Shown: one piece after another, positions 11,836-23,070 of the stretch
Layout of the letters: each line of letters starts with the position of its first letter
Numbering within the stretch: the stretch's first letter is position 1
DNA from: Branchiostoma floridae
Taxonomy: Eukaryota > Chordata > Leptocardii > Amphioxiformes > Branchiostomatidae
DNA length: 64,000 nt
Assembly: GCF_000003815.2 (NCBI RefSeq)
Contig: NC_049989.1
Location: forward strand, 3,199,691 to 3,263,690
Direction of reading: 5' to 3'
Made by a program: the position numbers and the translations under genes
The notes under the pieces: model-generated
Database searches by the model: none
What the model saw: only the letters and a program-made list of their open reading frames with translations
Told to the model about the DNA's origin: nothing

Positions 11836-12945
11836 GTTGCAGTACCAACCAGTGTCGATATGTGGCGCTGTGAGACCGTCAGTCAAAACTGACCTGCTAT
11901 ACTGCTAATACACTCCGCTAGTTCCCTTTCCAACATGGCGGCCACCAGGTAGTTCGTTAGTTACATGCTTGAAAAAAGCATGTCTTGTTTCTGGTAGGGA
12001 TCTTTGTGATTCCGGACCAATATCTTTAGAACCTCTGGATGGATTGCGGTCACGTTTGCTATGGGGGTAGATATTGTGAGCCATTGTGCTACAGCGTGCA
12101 TTAGAAGTTTGCTGCAGTTTTGTGGTTCGTTTAAAAAAAAATATTTACACCCCTTTTTTTGGCAGGAGTAAAGTGGTCCTATGGTTGACCTGGAAAATGA
12201 GGTCAGTTTGTTTAGGCTGGATGCAGCACACCCGCACCAGCTGAGTGCAATTAGTGTTTAGTTTCAGTGTCCTGCAGTCATTATGGTACCTTCTACACCT
12301 CCTAGCATCTTCTTCAAAAGTGTTACATTCATCAGGTTGTATGCAATGTACATCTGCAAAAGTGAATGTTACCTCCATGAAAAATGGAGGTCCTGTTTTT
12401 GGTTTTTGATGTTTTGGGGTATACATGTATATCAGTTTGTTGCAGTTTTGTGGTTGTTTGAAAAATATATTAGAGTAACTGTGACCATCCCTGTCACCTC
12501 TGTATGGAATGAACCATTATATACACATAGGGATATGTGTCAGGTGCAGGTGTAACAATAGGAAATAAAAATGAAATGGTGAGGCCACTAAGAAGGTGTA
12601 GTTTTAGTTCTCACCGTTTACCATAGGTACATTATATAAGAACAATGATGGAATATAAAAATAAAAACCAATAATTTTGCCAAACGTCAAACCATACCAA
12701 CCCCCACAACACACCATACGCACCATCACAAAACAAAATATTTCAAGCAGGTTTGAGTTTTCAGACTCTTGTTCGGACTGTGATGTGTCGGCATTGAGTT
12801 TGCAATGGTAACGGCAATATCCTCGCTTAGACTGCAGCAGAAATGTCATCTAGCACAAATACCATTGCGTGAAAGGTATTGGAAGTAGTAGAGAAGGTTT
12901 TGCTGGTGACAATCGATATCTTACGTTCAAGTGGAGTTCTGGTTA
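11836..12945 (+). pseudogene. duplicated, interrupted 5' flank / 5'-UTR fragment of GPR89
   Basis: Positions 11836-11952 match 61804-61928 (ttgcagtaccaaccagt, ctccgctagt, then caacatggcggccaccaggta against caacatggctgccaccaggta). Positions 12772-12945 match 61934-62150 (ttcggactgtgatgtgt, gagtttgc, atggtaacg, gtagagaaggtttt, agtggagttct). The roughly 820 bp in between is absent from the GPR89 locus. Similarity ends about 40 bp before the GPR89 start codon, so no coding exon was copied. The orientation is the same as the real gene. The ATGGCGGCC core resembles a YY1-type promoter element, a known feature of housekeeping promoters; function here is inferred only. Confidence 0.75.
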
Positions 12946-13199
12946 AAGGTATTGGGGGTAATGCGAAGAAAACGACTTGTAAAAAAGTGAAAACACAAAA
13001 AAGGCTTTGTGAGAATTTTCCCAGACATCCTCGTAATTAAGTCGTATACGTATGCATTTAGAATGACACATCAGTTAACATTTATGTACATATCACATAA
13101 AACTAGAGTGACACGAACACATACCTTTGCCAAATAAACCAGGTTTGTTATATAGAATGATGTCTGTAGACAAATGCGTTACTCATTCCATTTTCTTTA

Positions 13200-14460
13200 T
13201 AATTATATGCTTGGAGTTGGTTTATAAAATGTCGGGATTGATTATGCAAATTAGATCCCAAGTTACAATTAATCGATATCAAATTGTATCAAGCATTACT
13301 TACCAAAAACCATGATGATCCTTTGATCCATTATTGACATATTCTCTTTCAATCTCTTGAAATACACCTCTTACTCTCTTCCCTCTTTCTCAGTTACATA
13401 TGTGACAACTTTGATGAAAGTACTATAATGGAATGCAGTGGATTTATGAACTTTTCCTAATCAATTATGCAAATTAGCTGTTAATTTGCATGATAAGTAT
13501 CACATTATATAAGTCTTCACTTAGGCTGTCTACATGCCTAAAATCATGACGATCCGTCAACACGTTCATATTTTATCATTAATTATGCAAATGAGATCAT
13601 CATTGAGATCATCATTTGCATGATAAATATGTATTGACATTTCTCTCTTTCTCAGCTACATATGTGACAAGTTTTAAAGTCCTATCATAAAATGTAGTGA
13701 ATTTATAAAATATCCTCATTAATTATGCAAATTAGCTGTTGATTTGCATAATTGATATCTCATTATGTAGGTCTTCACTTACGCTACCTACATACCAAAA
13801 AACATGATGATCCGTCAACATGTTCATATTTTCTCATTAATTATGCAAATGAGGCCATCATTTGCATAATTGATATCTATCGACATTTCTCTCCTTCCCA
13901 GCTACATATGTGACAAGTTTGAAAGTCCTATCATGGAATGCAGTGGATTTATAATTTTTCCTCATTAATTATGCAAATTAGCTGTTGATTTGCATAATTA
14001 GTATCCCAGTATGTAAGTCATCACTCATTCTATCTACATACCAAAAATCATGACGATCTGTCAACACGTTGTAGAGTTATTCTCGTCCAAAGTTTGAAAG
14101 GAAACCGGCGACTGCAGTTCCAAAAAAGCCCAAACTCACAGCACTTACTCTCTGCCTCGAGGGCTATCTACCACTCAAAAATCACGACCACAGCATGTCC
14201 AGAACACGAGATATCAAAAATTGAGTTTCCGCTGCAGTACCCTAGCAAGCCGCTAGGGGGCCCATTATCGAACTTGACCTTCGTTTTCCCGACCCCTACC
14301 CACCTACCAAATATCATCAGGATCCATCCAAGGCTTCTCGAGTTATGCTGTTGACACACAGACACACAGACACACACATACACAAACACGCCCAAAACAT
14401 AACCTTAGCCATTCTGGCAAAGGTAAATATAGAATCCAACACGGTGTATTTTGTATCAAG
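13200..14460 (+). repeat. dispersed repeat family copy 2, with ~245-260 bp internal tandem units
   Basis: Three imperfect tandem units begin near 13391, 13651 and 13894. Each contains agctacatatgtgacaa, a block ending agtggatttat, and attaattatgcaaat octamer-like motifs. They are followed by caaatatcatcaggatccat, ctcgagttatgctgttgac and a CA-rich tract. The same module order occurs at 481-1320 and 28250-29000, and inverted at 25880-26450. No coding potential is evident. Confidence 0.7.
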
Positions 14461-15983
14461 GTACCAGCCCGACCGTGGCGAAGGCCGGAGGCCCGTGTGC
14501 ATTTGTGATAACAGTAAGTCTACAGAAGCACATGTGATGACAGTAGAACCCTATAGATGAACCCAAGTTATCACCGTATCGAACGTTAACCCTACCCAGG
14601 TAATGCATAATGATTTGGATACAATACATGTCAATTTCAATATATCAACACCGGAAAAGGGAAAGGAACAAAGGTAGTAAAATCGTCGCGGTTTCAAAGA
14701 GACCAAATGCGTTGGACTGAAGTGCTGCAACATGTAATGTATTGCATATGTACCTGGAGCTCGCTCAATTCTACATGGAAACAATTGATATCAACATATA
14801 TCCTTAACCCACTCATTACGTACAAGACGTGATGTGTATATACATATACATTGTACATAGGTGGTGCTTTGAAATGTGGTCGAGGAGTCACGTAGGCCTC
14901 TCGCTCGACACCTAAAAACCAATCCTTTTAAAGGAACTAGTGTTTGTAAAGTCCTTTAAAGGGGATACGTGAATGGTTGTTCGTGATTGCAATGTACGGC
15001 TGGAACTGTTTGAGAACGTTTTATATATTCTTGTTAGTCCGGAGAATATACCCTCTGATAGAATCTACTTTGTAGTACCGCTCCCAGCCGCTGATAAGAA
15101 GTACCCAAAACGACCTAATCTCCAAGGATATCCTCGGGTAGCCACACACACTCCAAGGCCAGCTACACTGATACTAAAATTTATCTTACGCTACTCTAGG
15201 ATCAGATGAAAACGAACGGCCAATTGCAAATTTCGGTGTTTTTTTTTTTTAGAAAGACTTGCAAAGGCGTTAGATTTTTTAAAGCTTATTTGACTTTAAC
15301 GATTATGTAGTCACGCTTAAAATCAATCATAGTATTCAACGTGACATTTTACAAACGAACCCCAGATCACCTTCTCTTAAAGGCCCAAAGCTACCTCCCA
15401 TCGAAGAACAATGGTCATAGCCTGTACATAACGTTTGATATCAAGGTATCGATGTATAGCAAAATCAGTTCTGTAGCCGTGATTTCGCGCAATTTTCAGT
15501 ACTATCGTAATGCTCAGCCGTGAAATGCCCCCGCTCTTATTGCGTCGCCAAAAAACATTCAGCATGGCAGCTATTTGTATAATTTCCTATAGCCCTTTGT
15601 TGCTCACTGCCGCTGCCAAGATATGTGCTCGAACGCTAGAAGTAGTTCTCGGTATGGCGTTTGAAACAAGTGGTCAAAATGACTCAAATGTTCATCGATC
15701 GTCTGAGTCTGACTGCGCGACGTAATCAGTCACCTATTCAAGATTCAACGTTTAACAACCAAATTGCAAAAGTCGGTTAGGTCCACTTCGACTGTTTGCT
15801 TAGGTCACACGTCTCGTGGCAAATTTACAGTGGCCACAGTAACAACAGACGAGGAAACATTTGCATAAATCCGCCATGCGCAGATTGCTGAGCAAAGGTT
15901 TCTTGGGCAGGTGCAGGCGACTGTTCCGTCGAGCTTGAGCATTTCCGTGTGATCGCCAGCGAAGAGGAACACTTGAAAACACC

Positions 15984-18900
15984 ATGGACTCGATTGTGGT
16001 CGCCTGCGCTTTTGCCCTAGTTGTGCAACATTTACCGACAGGTGTGACTTAGCTTTAGCTATTTAGACAGTAATTCAAATTGTTGAGAGCTGAAATGCAC
16101 TTTGCGATTAGCCTCAATCCCTCATAAAGAATCGTTTTTAAGCTAAGTAAGGGCACAACCCGCCGTACATGCAAATACGTAAATAATGCCCATGTTTTGG
16201 CACGTATTTGCACGTACGGTGGGTTGTGCCCTTGGCTTTAGGGAGTGACATGTGGAGCAGCGTTTTTAGGGATTGTAACGTTAGAAACTCCTGCAGAAAT
16301 GCTGTGTAATTGACAGGGCAGAGTGATGAATCATCTGTGGTAGAAACGGTGCGGTTCAATATAACATTATTTTGTATATATTTTTATATTATATTATATT
16401 ACATTATTAAAAGTATATTGCAAATTGCCATTCACTACACAGACGCGATCTGCTACAGTGAGCAATGTATATGTTAGTGACAGCGTCAAGCGAAAATTTG
16501 TGTTGTGAACTTTCCAAAATCTATATTGCAGGTAAGTAGCGTGCGACACCGAATTCAAATAGTTCAAATGTGGCTATCATAAAGTAGCCTCGGTGCCATC
16601 CGATTTACTAGCGGGGCTCCTGTCAACCATCTGTTTAGTATACAGTCTTTCTGTAGTATCCAGATTTGTCATACTTCTCCGGTCCATGACAGTATGTAGC
16701 TTAGATTGATAATATTGCTGTGCAATGACGGATTGCGACAAGATTTTGAAATCCACTGCAGTGTATTATTGATAATCTACTGACTTAGTTCTACCGGTTG
16801 CCGTGGCATGTACTCTAAAATTATCTGCTTTTTCACCATCAATACGTTCTCTGTAACATAGGCCAATGTACAACCTGGTCGTGCGACTTTGAGTCCAGAG
16901 ACCTGTGCGGGTACACCCAAGACACCACAGATAACCTGGACTGGAACCGTCATGCCGGAGATACACCTACCCCTAACACTGGGCCGTCAGTGGATCATAC
17001 TCTGGGCACGGGTAAGAAAATATTTTATTATGTGTCATTTGTTCACGAGTAGCTATTGATTTAAGTGATGTTTTCATTAGATTTAACTGTTGTGACAGAC
17101 GCAAATACTCAATATAGATGAAAACCAGAGTCATAGGAATTACTTATAACGTTATGTCCATCATACATGTAGTTTTTGTTTGATTTTAACCAACCAGACA
17201 AACATTTAACAAGCATGATTATACTCTCCTGATAGCCTTAAACTTAATTGAGCATTTGTTCTTTTACTCTTCAACCAGAGAAAGATCTGATTTAACCATA
17301 AGACCACATTTAACAGGTAGCAAATACCTTACATGCATAAATCTTTGCATTTGCTGCCGACCTTAGGTTACTATATGTACCTGGAGACATCAACAGGTAG
17401 TCCAGGTGAAGTTGCCCGCCTTGTCTCCACGCCCTTCCCCGCCAGCAGTACTCCCTACTGCCTGAGGTTCTACTACCACATGTTTGGGGACAGCATAGAC
17501 ACCCTGAATGTGTACATCAGGAAGCAAGGCATCCTGGGAACCCCAGTTTGGACACTTAGCGGTAACCAGGGAAACGCCTGGACGTTAGGACATGCGCAGC
17601 TGGACGGAAGCAGCGTTTTCAGCGTTGTCTTCGAGGCCGTTCGCGGAAACGGCTTCAGAGGGGACATCGCTATCGATGACGTCACCGTCAGCGATGACTG
17701 TGTACCGATAGCAACGACAGGTAAACGTCTAACCGGACAAATATATAACTTTATATACATATAACGATAATTTTCAACACAATAAATAAAAATTGCCAAA
17801 TTTATTGACTGTCCAACTCTAGTCTTTTGAGAATTTTTTGTGTTGGAATATTACAGTCTAACTCAAAACTTACGCACTATTGTGATGTCAGAAAATAGGA
17901 CTTGAACCATCTACTGATGGCACAAATGAGCTTTCATCTGCAATACTTGATAGCCCTAAATCATCACGTTTTATTAAGATCAAACTTACTTCATTTGTAT
18001 CTATATTAAGTGAAGATGATACAGAAAAATATGCATAATAGTATAAAAATATTCATAAGTACCGACAGAATAAAATCACTGCATTGATAAAACGCATTAG
18101 TACTTGTATTAAGGCTGTTACAGAGATGGCAGCAATGTTAAGTATATCAGGTAATGGATATCCCTAATAAGGCCAATGTCACTGCATTATTTTTCAGTGC
18201 TGCCCACAACAACACCGTATCCGCTGGCCTCTCCATCCTGCACATTTGAACTGTCGCCAATATGTGGGTACCGGCAGGACATTCACGACTCGGCTGACTG
18301 GACGTGGCATCAAGATCATACGGATACCGACGATACGGGGCCTGGCTTTGACCATACCTTGGGCACTGTTGAAGGTAAAAAAAAACACTCTTCCTCCATA
18401 AACAAGCGTTAAATTTTTAATTAAGGGCTGTTTGCATTACACACAGGTTAGTCTACAATACAATCAGTAAATGATTCTTACAGTTCTGTGGTAAGTAGGT
18501 AGTGATCAACTGCTCCCAGAGAGGTAAATGTTACAAAGTCATAGTAGTTCTTGTTTATTCGTCGATGTAGGTTAGACATCCAGGTAATAAGATACGCCAA
18601 AAATAGTTACTCAAGCAACTGGATATGGTTTTGAAACGGTCAGACGTTTCGGAAAGAATCCACTTTCCTTCGTCAGTGACACTGAAGTGATCTGCAAGAA
18701 ACAGGTCTTTTATACTCTAACTATGAATGAAGACAATTTCAGATGTCCAATAGGAAAGGTTGTAAAAAGTTTGAAGTGAAGGCTATCAGTACTTTCAAGG
18801 ACACTCCCCCACTCAACTGGTTCCGCTATGTAGATGACACTTATTGCAAGCTAAAACAGAGAGTAGCTGATGAGTTCTTTGACCACATCAACCAAGTAGA

Positions 18901-21900
18901 TAAGAACATCAAGTTCACACAGGAGTCAAGTCATGACAACATGCTCCCATTCCTAGATACCAAAACTATCATAGAGAAGGACGGCAGCCTTCAGTTCGAA
19001 GTGTACAGGAAACCGACGCACACTGACCAATATCTGGCCTTTGACTCTCACCACCCTTTGGAACACAAACTGGCAGTGATTAAAACCTTGTATCACCGGG
19101 CAGACAGCATTGTTTCCTCTGGCAAAGCCAAAACAGAGGAACACAAACACCTCCGAAGTGCATTGAACAAATGTGGCTACCAAAACTGGACCTTCAACAA
19201 AGCCCTCAAACCCTCGGACCACTCAAAGAAAACAGCCAAGTGCAAACCATTGACCGACAGAAAGAAAGCCAACATTACCATCCCCTATGTCCAAGGAGTT
19301 TCGGAAAAACTCAGACGGATCTTCCAAAACTTCAACATCGCCACTAACTTCAAACCTCACGCAACCCTCCGACACAAACTGGTACATCCAAAAGACAAAC
19401 CACAGAAAGGTACTAAGGCCCATGTAATCTACAGACTCAAATGCGAGGAACCTAACTGTAACAACACATACATTGGTGAGACTAGTCGTCCACTAAAAGC
19501 AAGATACCAAGAACATTGCAAACCGAAGGCCAACGGCAACTCTTCTGCTATTTTCAACCACCTACAACACAACCAAGGACATTCCTTCAACCTCCAATCT
19601 ACCGACATCCTAGACCGCGAAGCCCGCTGGTTTGAACGGGGAGTTAGAGAGGCCATATATGAGAGAATATACAATCCCACCCTCAACAGAAAAGGAGGGC
19701 TACGTATGGAACTTTCCGGCACTTGGGACATAGCACTCCCCCCCCCCCGCCAACAAAACTTTTAGCTCCTGTAACTAAAACAACAGGAGCTAATTGACTC
19801 ATTTGCATTAACTGTGTCTTAGCCTTGATATCCTTTGAAATCCAAATTGTCTTCAGCTTGACTTTGGCTTAGCTTTGTTTTCTTTGGAATCCAAATTGTC
19901 TTCAGTCTGAATTGTCTTACAACCTTTCCTATTGGACATCTGAAATTGTCTTCATTCATAGTTAGAGTATAAAAGACCTGTTTCTTGCAGATCACTTCAG
20001 TGTCACTGACGAAGGAAAGTGGATCCTTTCCGAAACGTCTGACCGTTTCAAAACCATATCCAGTTGCTTGAGTAACTATTTTTGGCGTTCTTGTTTATTC
20101 TTACAGGACACTACATGTACTTCGAGGCTTCCAGCATCGCCTCAGGAGTGACAGCACGTCTGTTGTCTCCTACCCTTCCCATCATCCCCTCGTCTTCAAG
20201 CCACACCAGCTACTGCGTGACGTTCTGGTACCACATGTACGGCCTCCATATCGACACTCTTAGCGTTCACAGGAAAGAGAGTGGGGGCTCCGAAGTCCCC
20301 ATGTGGAGTCTTTCCGATGGACAGGGCAACGTCTGGCGACAAGGACAGGTAAGAAATGCTAGTTGCTAGCAAAGTGACTTTGATCTTGATAATGATGCAA
20401 GTCCACTTTCTTTAAGCCTTGCCTTACGTTATCCCCCCCCCCCCCCTCTCTCTAACACCAGCTTCCTCTTGACGGCACCACGGAGTCTACGTTGGTGTTC
20501 GAAGCAGTTCGCGGCATCAGCTACAGGGGAGACATCGCCATAGATGATGTTGACGTGATTCAGTACAGAGGACAATGCGGTAAGGAACACTACTTGTTTG
20601 TGACGTTAGCTGTCTATTGCTCCACATCGTCACAACATTACACTAGTCATTTGTTACACTACTGTTGGTGTTTACAGACTCTTCAGTTTGTAAAATCTTC
20701 TCGCTATTCAGAATAAAACTTACAATATTGCATGTGTAGCTGATGGAAGCGCCCTTATTTCAGACTTTATCCCTGCTTCTGCCATGGTGCATTTGCCTTC
20801 AACCACCACCCAATCACCAAGTACAAGTGCGTACCTTCCAACGTCAGAGACACCGTCCGCAGCAACTACAACAGAGCAACCGCCTACGGCAACGCCGACA
20901 GAAACACCATCTAAAGCCACCACCATCGCGACAGGGCCATCGTCAACGACCGAAAGTATCCCTTCAGCTACCAGTGCAATTACACCTCTTACGCCTACCA
21001 TCACAGCCCAATCTTTCAGTTCAAGCACCCATTTCACAACATCAGTCCCACAGTCAGCAGACACAGCAGCAACGCCGACAGAAACATCATTGGTAACCGT
21101 CACAGTCACAACTTGGCAATCGTCAACAACCGAAATTATCCCATCTGCGGCTTCTTCTACAACTGAGCGTGCTCCCGCCATCAGCACCCAGTCCTCCAGC
21201 ACAAGTACCTACCTCTCAACGTCAGGAACGCTGCATGCTGTGACAACAACAGGGCAATCACCGACGGCAATGTCGACAGAAACATCATCGACAGCCGCAA
21301 CCATCGCAACAGGTTCATCGTCAACAACCGGTAGACCGACCACATTGCAGTCTGATACACCCACGAGTGGCATGAAAACAACAGCAGGACGAACGTCCAC
21401 AGAAACAGGAGCATCATCGACAATCGCCACTGCCCCTAATGGGTCATGGTGGACTCCCGACAGACCAGAGCCATCGCAAACTACAGTGGCGTCTGATTCA
21501 CCACCAACAGACGTGAAGACAGACGGAACGACCCCAAAGTCGGCCAGGCCAACGGTAACAAGCTTCACACAGTCATCTCGCATCACCGGACCAGGTGAGA
21601 AAGCATAAATAATCACCTCCCTTTCTATGACTATTGACCACGGTGTAGTAAACACACTCAAAATGACTAGTGCTCTATTACAAGTACTTTCTTTCGAACT
21701 GCGCTCAACCAGGAAATTAACGTTTACGCTTGTGTGCTGAATGATACGCTTTTCTTATCATCATGAAAATATTGTATAAGCTTTCGATGGATTTATAATG
21801 ATTCTAGGATAAGTCATTTTGCCTAGTATGCCCTTGCGTTCATACTTACACCACTTTTGTTTACTTTTGTCAGTGACCACAGCGGGAGGCGATCTTTCGG

Positions 21901-23027
21901 CTGGACAAACCGGCAGCACTACCACGATCATCGTAGCGGTGGCGGTGGTACTGAGTCTGGTCTGCGGGGCTGTGGCAGGGGTTGTTGCTACTGTATGCTA
22001 CAAAAAGAAGTGAGTGTCGTTTCTCTTTCTATCATCATGTTTATGATTGTGGGATGACAGCACTTGCTTCAAAGTTTCTTCGTCCATTGTCAATCTCCCT
22101 ATATTGTCGCTTGCAAACATGTGGAATTTGAACATTCTGCTAACATGTCTGATTTCAAAATAAACAGTCTAGATCTAATTTACAACTTTTGTGTGAATTA
22201 TCGATGTCTAATAGACAGTACAACTTCCTTCCCACAGGAAAAGGACTCGGTCTGGACACGCAAAGGTCAAGTACGCGACGGAGCAAGACACGTCGGCTTC
22301 CGTCGGTCACGCTTTACCCAATGGAAGGGTCGAATTTGAGAACCCCACATTCGAACACATCTACGAGGAGTTGCCTAACGTGGTGGCAAATGTGACGTCA
22401 CGGCAAGACCAAAGGCCGTTGTCGGCTATTTCATCTTCACAAACCGAGGTCTACATGGAAATAAACGATGACGAAAATTTGGGGGCAAAAGCTTCTCCCG
22501 CCGTGCAAACTGCCAATGGCGACGATCAAATGTCTTTATCATCAAATGCCAATGTCTTGTTCCCATCTCCGCGACAAGTGGACCAGAGAGGTAGGCGGCA
22601 TGATGGCCACCGCGAGAGAAACATTACGGACGAACACACCAGGCAGGAATACCGAAGAGATAGTCGGGAGAGGGAGAGTGACTATTTTCCACCAATATCT
22701 GATCCAAATATGCACGGCCCGAACCTGAACCATATCGGGAACAATTATGATGACGACTATGAACGCATACGTCACGACCACTATCAGGACTTGAACCCAC
22801 GTCCACCTGCGCATTACCAAAGCCTACGGCCCGATCCCTATCAGAAATTAAATGTTCCTGAGCACGCGCCAAACCCAGACGGATATCAGAGTCTTCGTCA
22901 TAACCATCACCAACATTTGGATGTTCCTACGCGTGAACAAAATCCGGACGGGTATCAGAGTCTCCGACATAACCAATACCAAAATTTGCCCCCGCATTCA
23001 CAGAACGATCGCCCTCCATACGTGTAA
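15984..23027 (+). CDS. MAM-B: two-MAM-domain, mucin-stalk, single-pass receptor-like protein with YxxL-rich tail (951 aa, 9 exons)
   Basis: Exons: 15984-16041, 16862-17011, 17367-17720, 18198-18374, 20107-20348, 20462-20579, 20764-21594, 21874-22009, 22238-23027. All junctions are GT-AG with matching phases (2856 nt). The signal peptide is MDSIVVACAFALVVQHLPT. MAM 1 spans about 22-187 and MAM 2 about 188-366, each ending with the family motif [10 protein letters not shown] or [10 protein letters not shown]. The Ser/Thr mucin stalk (367-643) is one exon, 117 bp shorter than in MAM-A. The membrane helix is about 662-685, with GAVAG, followed by KKKK. The tail (to 951) carries YEEL, YMEI, YQDL, YQSL, YQKL, YQSL, YQSL and YQNL; YQDL-x7-YQSL fits ITAM spacing. 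A Penelope-like element occupies intron 4. An adhesion/signalling receptor role is inference. Confidence 0.87.
16140..16241. repeat. ~100 bp fold-back hairpin in MAM-B intron 1
   Basis: Arms of about 40 bp: agggcacaacccgccgtac and atgcaaatacgt on the left, and acgtatttgcacgtac and ggtgggttgtgccct on the right, with a 20 bp loop. There is no equivalent in MAM-A intron 1. It is probably a short MITE and lies next to the edge of the micro-inverted block. Confidence 0.65.
18595..18765. repeat. left inverted pLTR of the PLE
   Basis: This is the reverse complement of 19917-20087 over about 171 bp with very few differences; one is in the hammerhead loop. It overlaps the start of the PLE reading frame. 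Confidence 0.88.
18639..18680 (-). ncRNA. hammerhead ribozyme core in the left pLTR
   Basis: On the minus strand: stem I GTCA, core CTGACGA, stem II GGAAAG-loop-CTTTCC, core GAAA, self-complementary ACGT, then C and the stem I return TGAC. This matches the CUGANGA/GAAA hammerhead core. The palindromic four-base stem III would only pair between two copies, as reported for dimeric hammerheads of PLEs. It differs from the right copy at one loop base. Confidence 0.72.
18743..19765 (+). CDS. PLE polyprotein fragment: reverse transcriptase C-terminus plus GIY-YIG endonuclease (340 aa)
   Basis: The frame begins inside the left pLTR, so the first methionine is not the native start. FRYVDDTYC (about residues 27-35) is the catalytic YVDD box of the palm; EVYRKPTHTDQYL and SHHPLEHKLAVIKTL are typical of Penelope thumb regions. 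The C-terminal third has the GIY-YIG pattern (HVIYRLKC, NTYIGETSRPLKARYQEH, then IFNHL and a late Glu-containing NPTLNRKGG). The fingers and most of the palm N-terminus are missing, so this copy cannot be autonomous, although no internal stop is present. The element lies on the same strand as MAM-B but inside its intron. Confidence 0.9.
   Translation: MSNRKGCKKFEVKAISTFKDTPPLNWFRYVDDTYCKLKQRVADEFFDHINQVDKNIKFTQESSHDNMLPFLDTKTIIEKDGSLQFEVYRKPTHTDQYLAFDSHHPLEHKLAVIKTLYHRADSIVSSGKAKTEEHKHLRSALNKCGYQNWTFNKALKPSDHSKKTAKCKPLTDRKKANITIPYVQGVSEKLRRIFQNFNIATNFKPHATLRHKLVHPKDKPQKGTKAHVIYRLKCEEPNCNNTYIGETSRPLKARYQEHCKPKANGNSSAIFNHLQHNQGHSFNLQSTDILDREARWFERGVREAIYERIYNPTLNRKGGLRMELSGTWDIALPPPRQQNF
19917..20087. 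repeat. right inverted pLTR of the PLE
   Basis: This is the inverted partner of 18595-18765. It ends against the right copy of the target duplication and lies directly before the acceptor (20105-20106) of MAM-B exon 5. Confidence 0.88.
20002..20043 (+). ncRNA. hammerhead ribozyme core in the right pLTR
   Basis: Stem I GTCA 20002-20005 pairs with TGAC 20040-20043. The core CTGACGA is at 20006-20012, stem II GGAAAG 20014-20019 pairs with CTTTCC 20026-20031, and GAAA is at 20032-20035. The self-complementary ACGT at 20035-20038 could form stem III between two RNAs, with cleavage expected after C20039. Hammerheads in PLE pLTRs are an established observation; activity of this one is not shown. 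Confidence 0.75.
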
Positions 23028-23064
23028 AGTCAGGTATTTTGATGACTAGACTAATATTGTGTTA

Positions 23065-23070
23065 AATAAA
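23065..23070 (+). promoter_or_regulatory. candidate poly(A) signal AATAAA of MAM-B
   Basis: It is a canonical hexamer 38 bp past the stop codon. A second AATAAA lies near 23297. No matching signal sits at the same place after MAM-A. Confidence 0.5.

Larger units (their letters stand above)
11051..15589. other. spacer between the two inverted arms; no intact gene
   Basis: The 4.5 kb spacer holds a broken duplicate of the GPR89 5' flank (11836-12945), a tandem and dispersed repeat block (13200-14460), a small AT-rich inverted repeat around 14920-14970 (ccttttaaagg / cctttaaagg) and a poly-T tract near 15240. Reading frames are short and without recognisable homology. About 400 bp at each end of the spacer (10643-11050 and 15590-15983) are mirror-related and are the likely divergent promoter regions of MAM-A and MAM-B. 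Confidence 0.6.
18561..20086 (+). mobile_element. 5'-truncated Penelope-like retroelement (PLE) with inverted pLTRs and ~14 bp target duplication
   Basis: The insertion lies in MAM-B intron 4. The direct repeat gttcttgtttattc flanks it (18547-18560 and 20087-20100). Inverted 171 bp repeats lie at 18595-18765 and 19917-20087, with about 34 extra bases outside the left one; such a short terminal extension and inverted pLTRs are known PLE traits. Between them is a 340-codon frame with reverse-transcriptase and GIY-YIG parts. The two repeats look almost identical by eye, suggesting a fairly recent insertion. The element is absent from MAM-A. Confidence 0.88.

Noticed and set aside
12145-12426. 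Cys-containing 93-codon minus-strand frame in the spacer
   Set aside because: No splice sites, signal peptide or mirror-arm counterpart support it; it lies in DNA inserted into the GPR89 flank copy.
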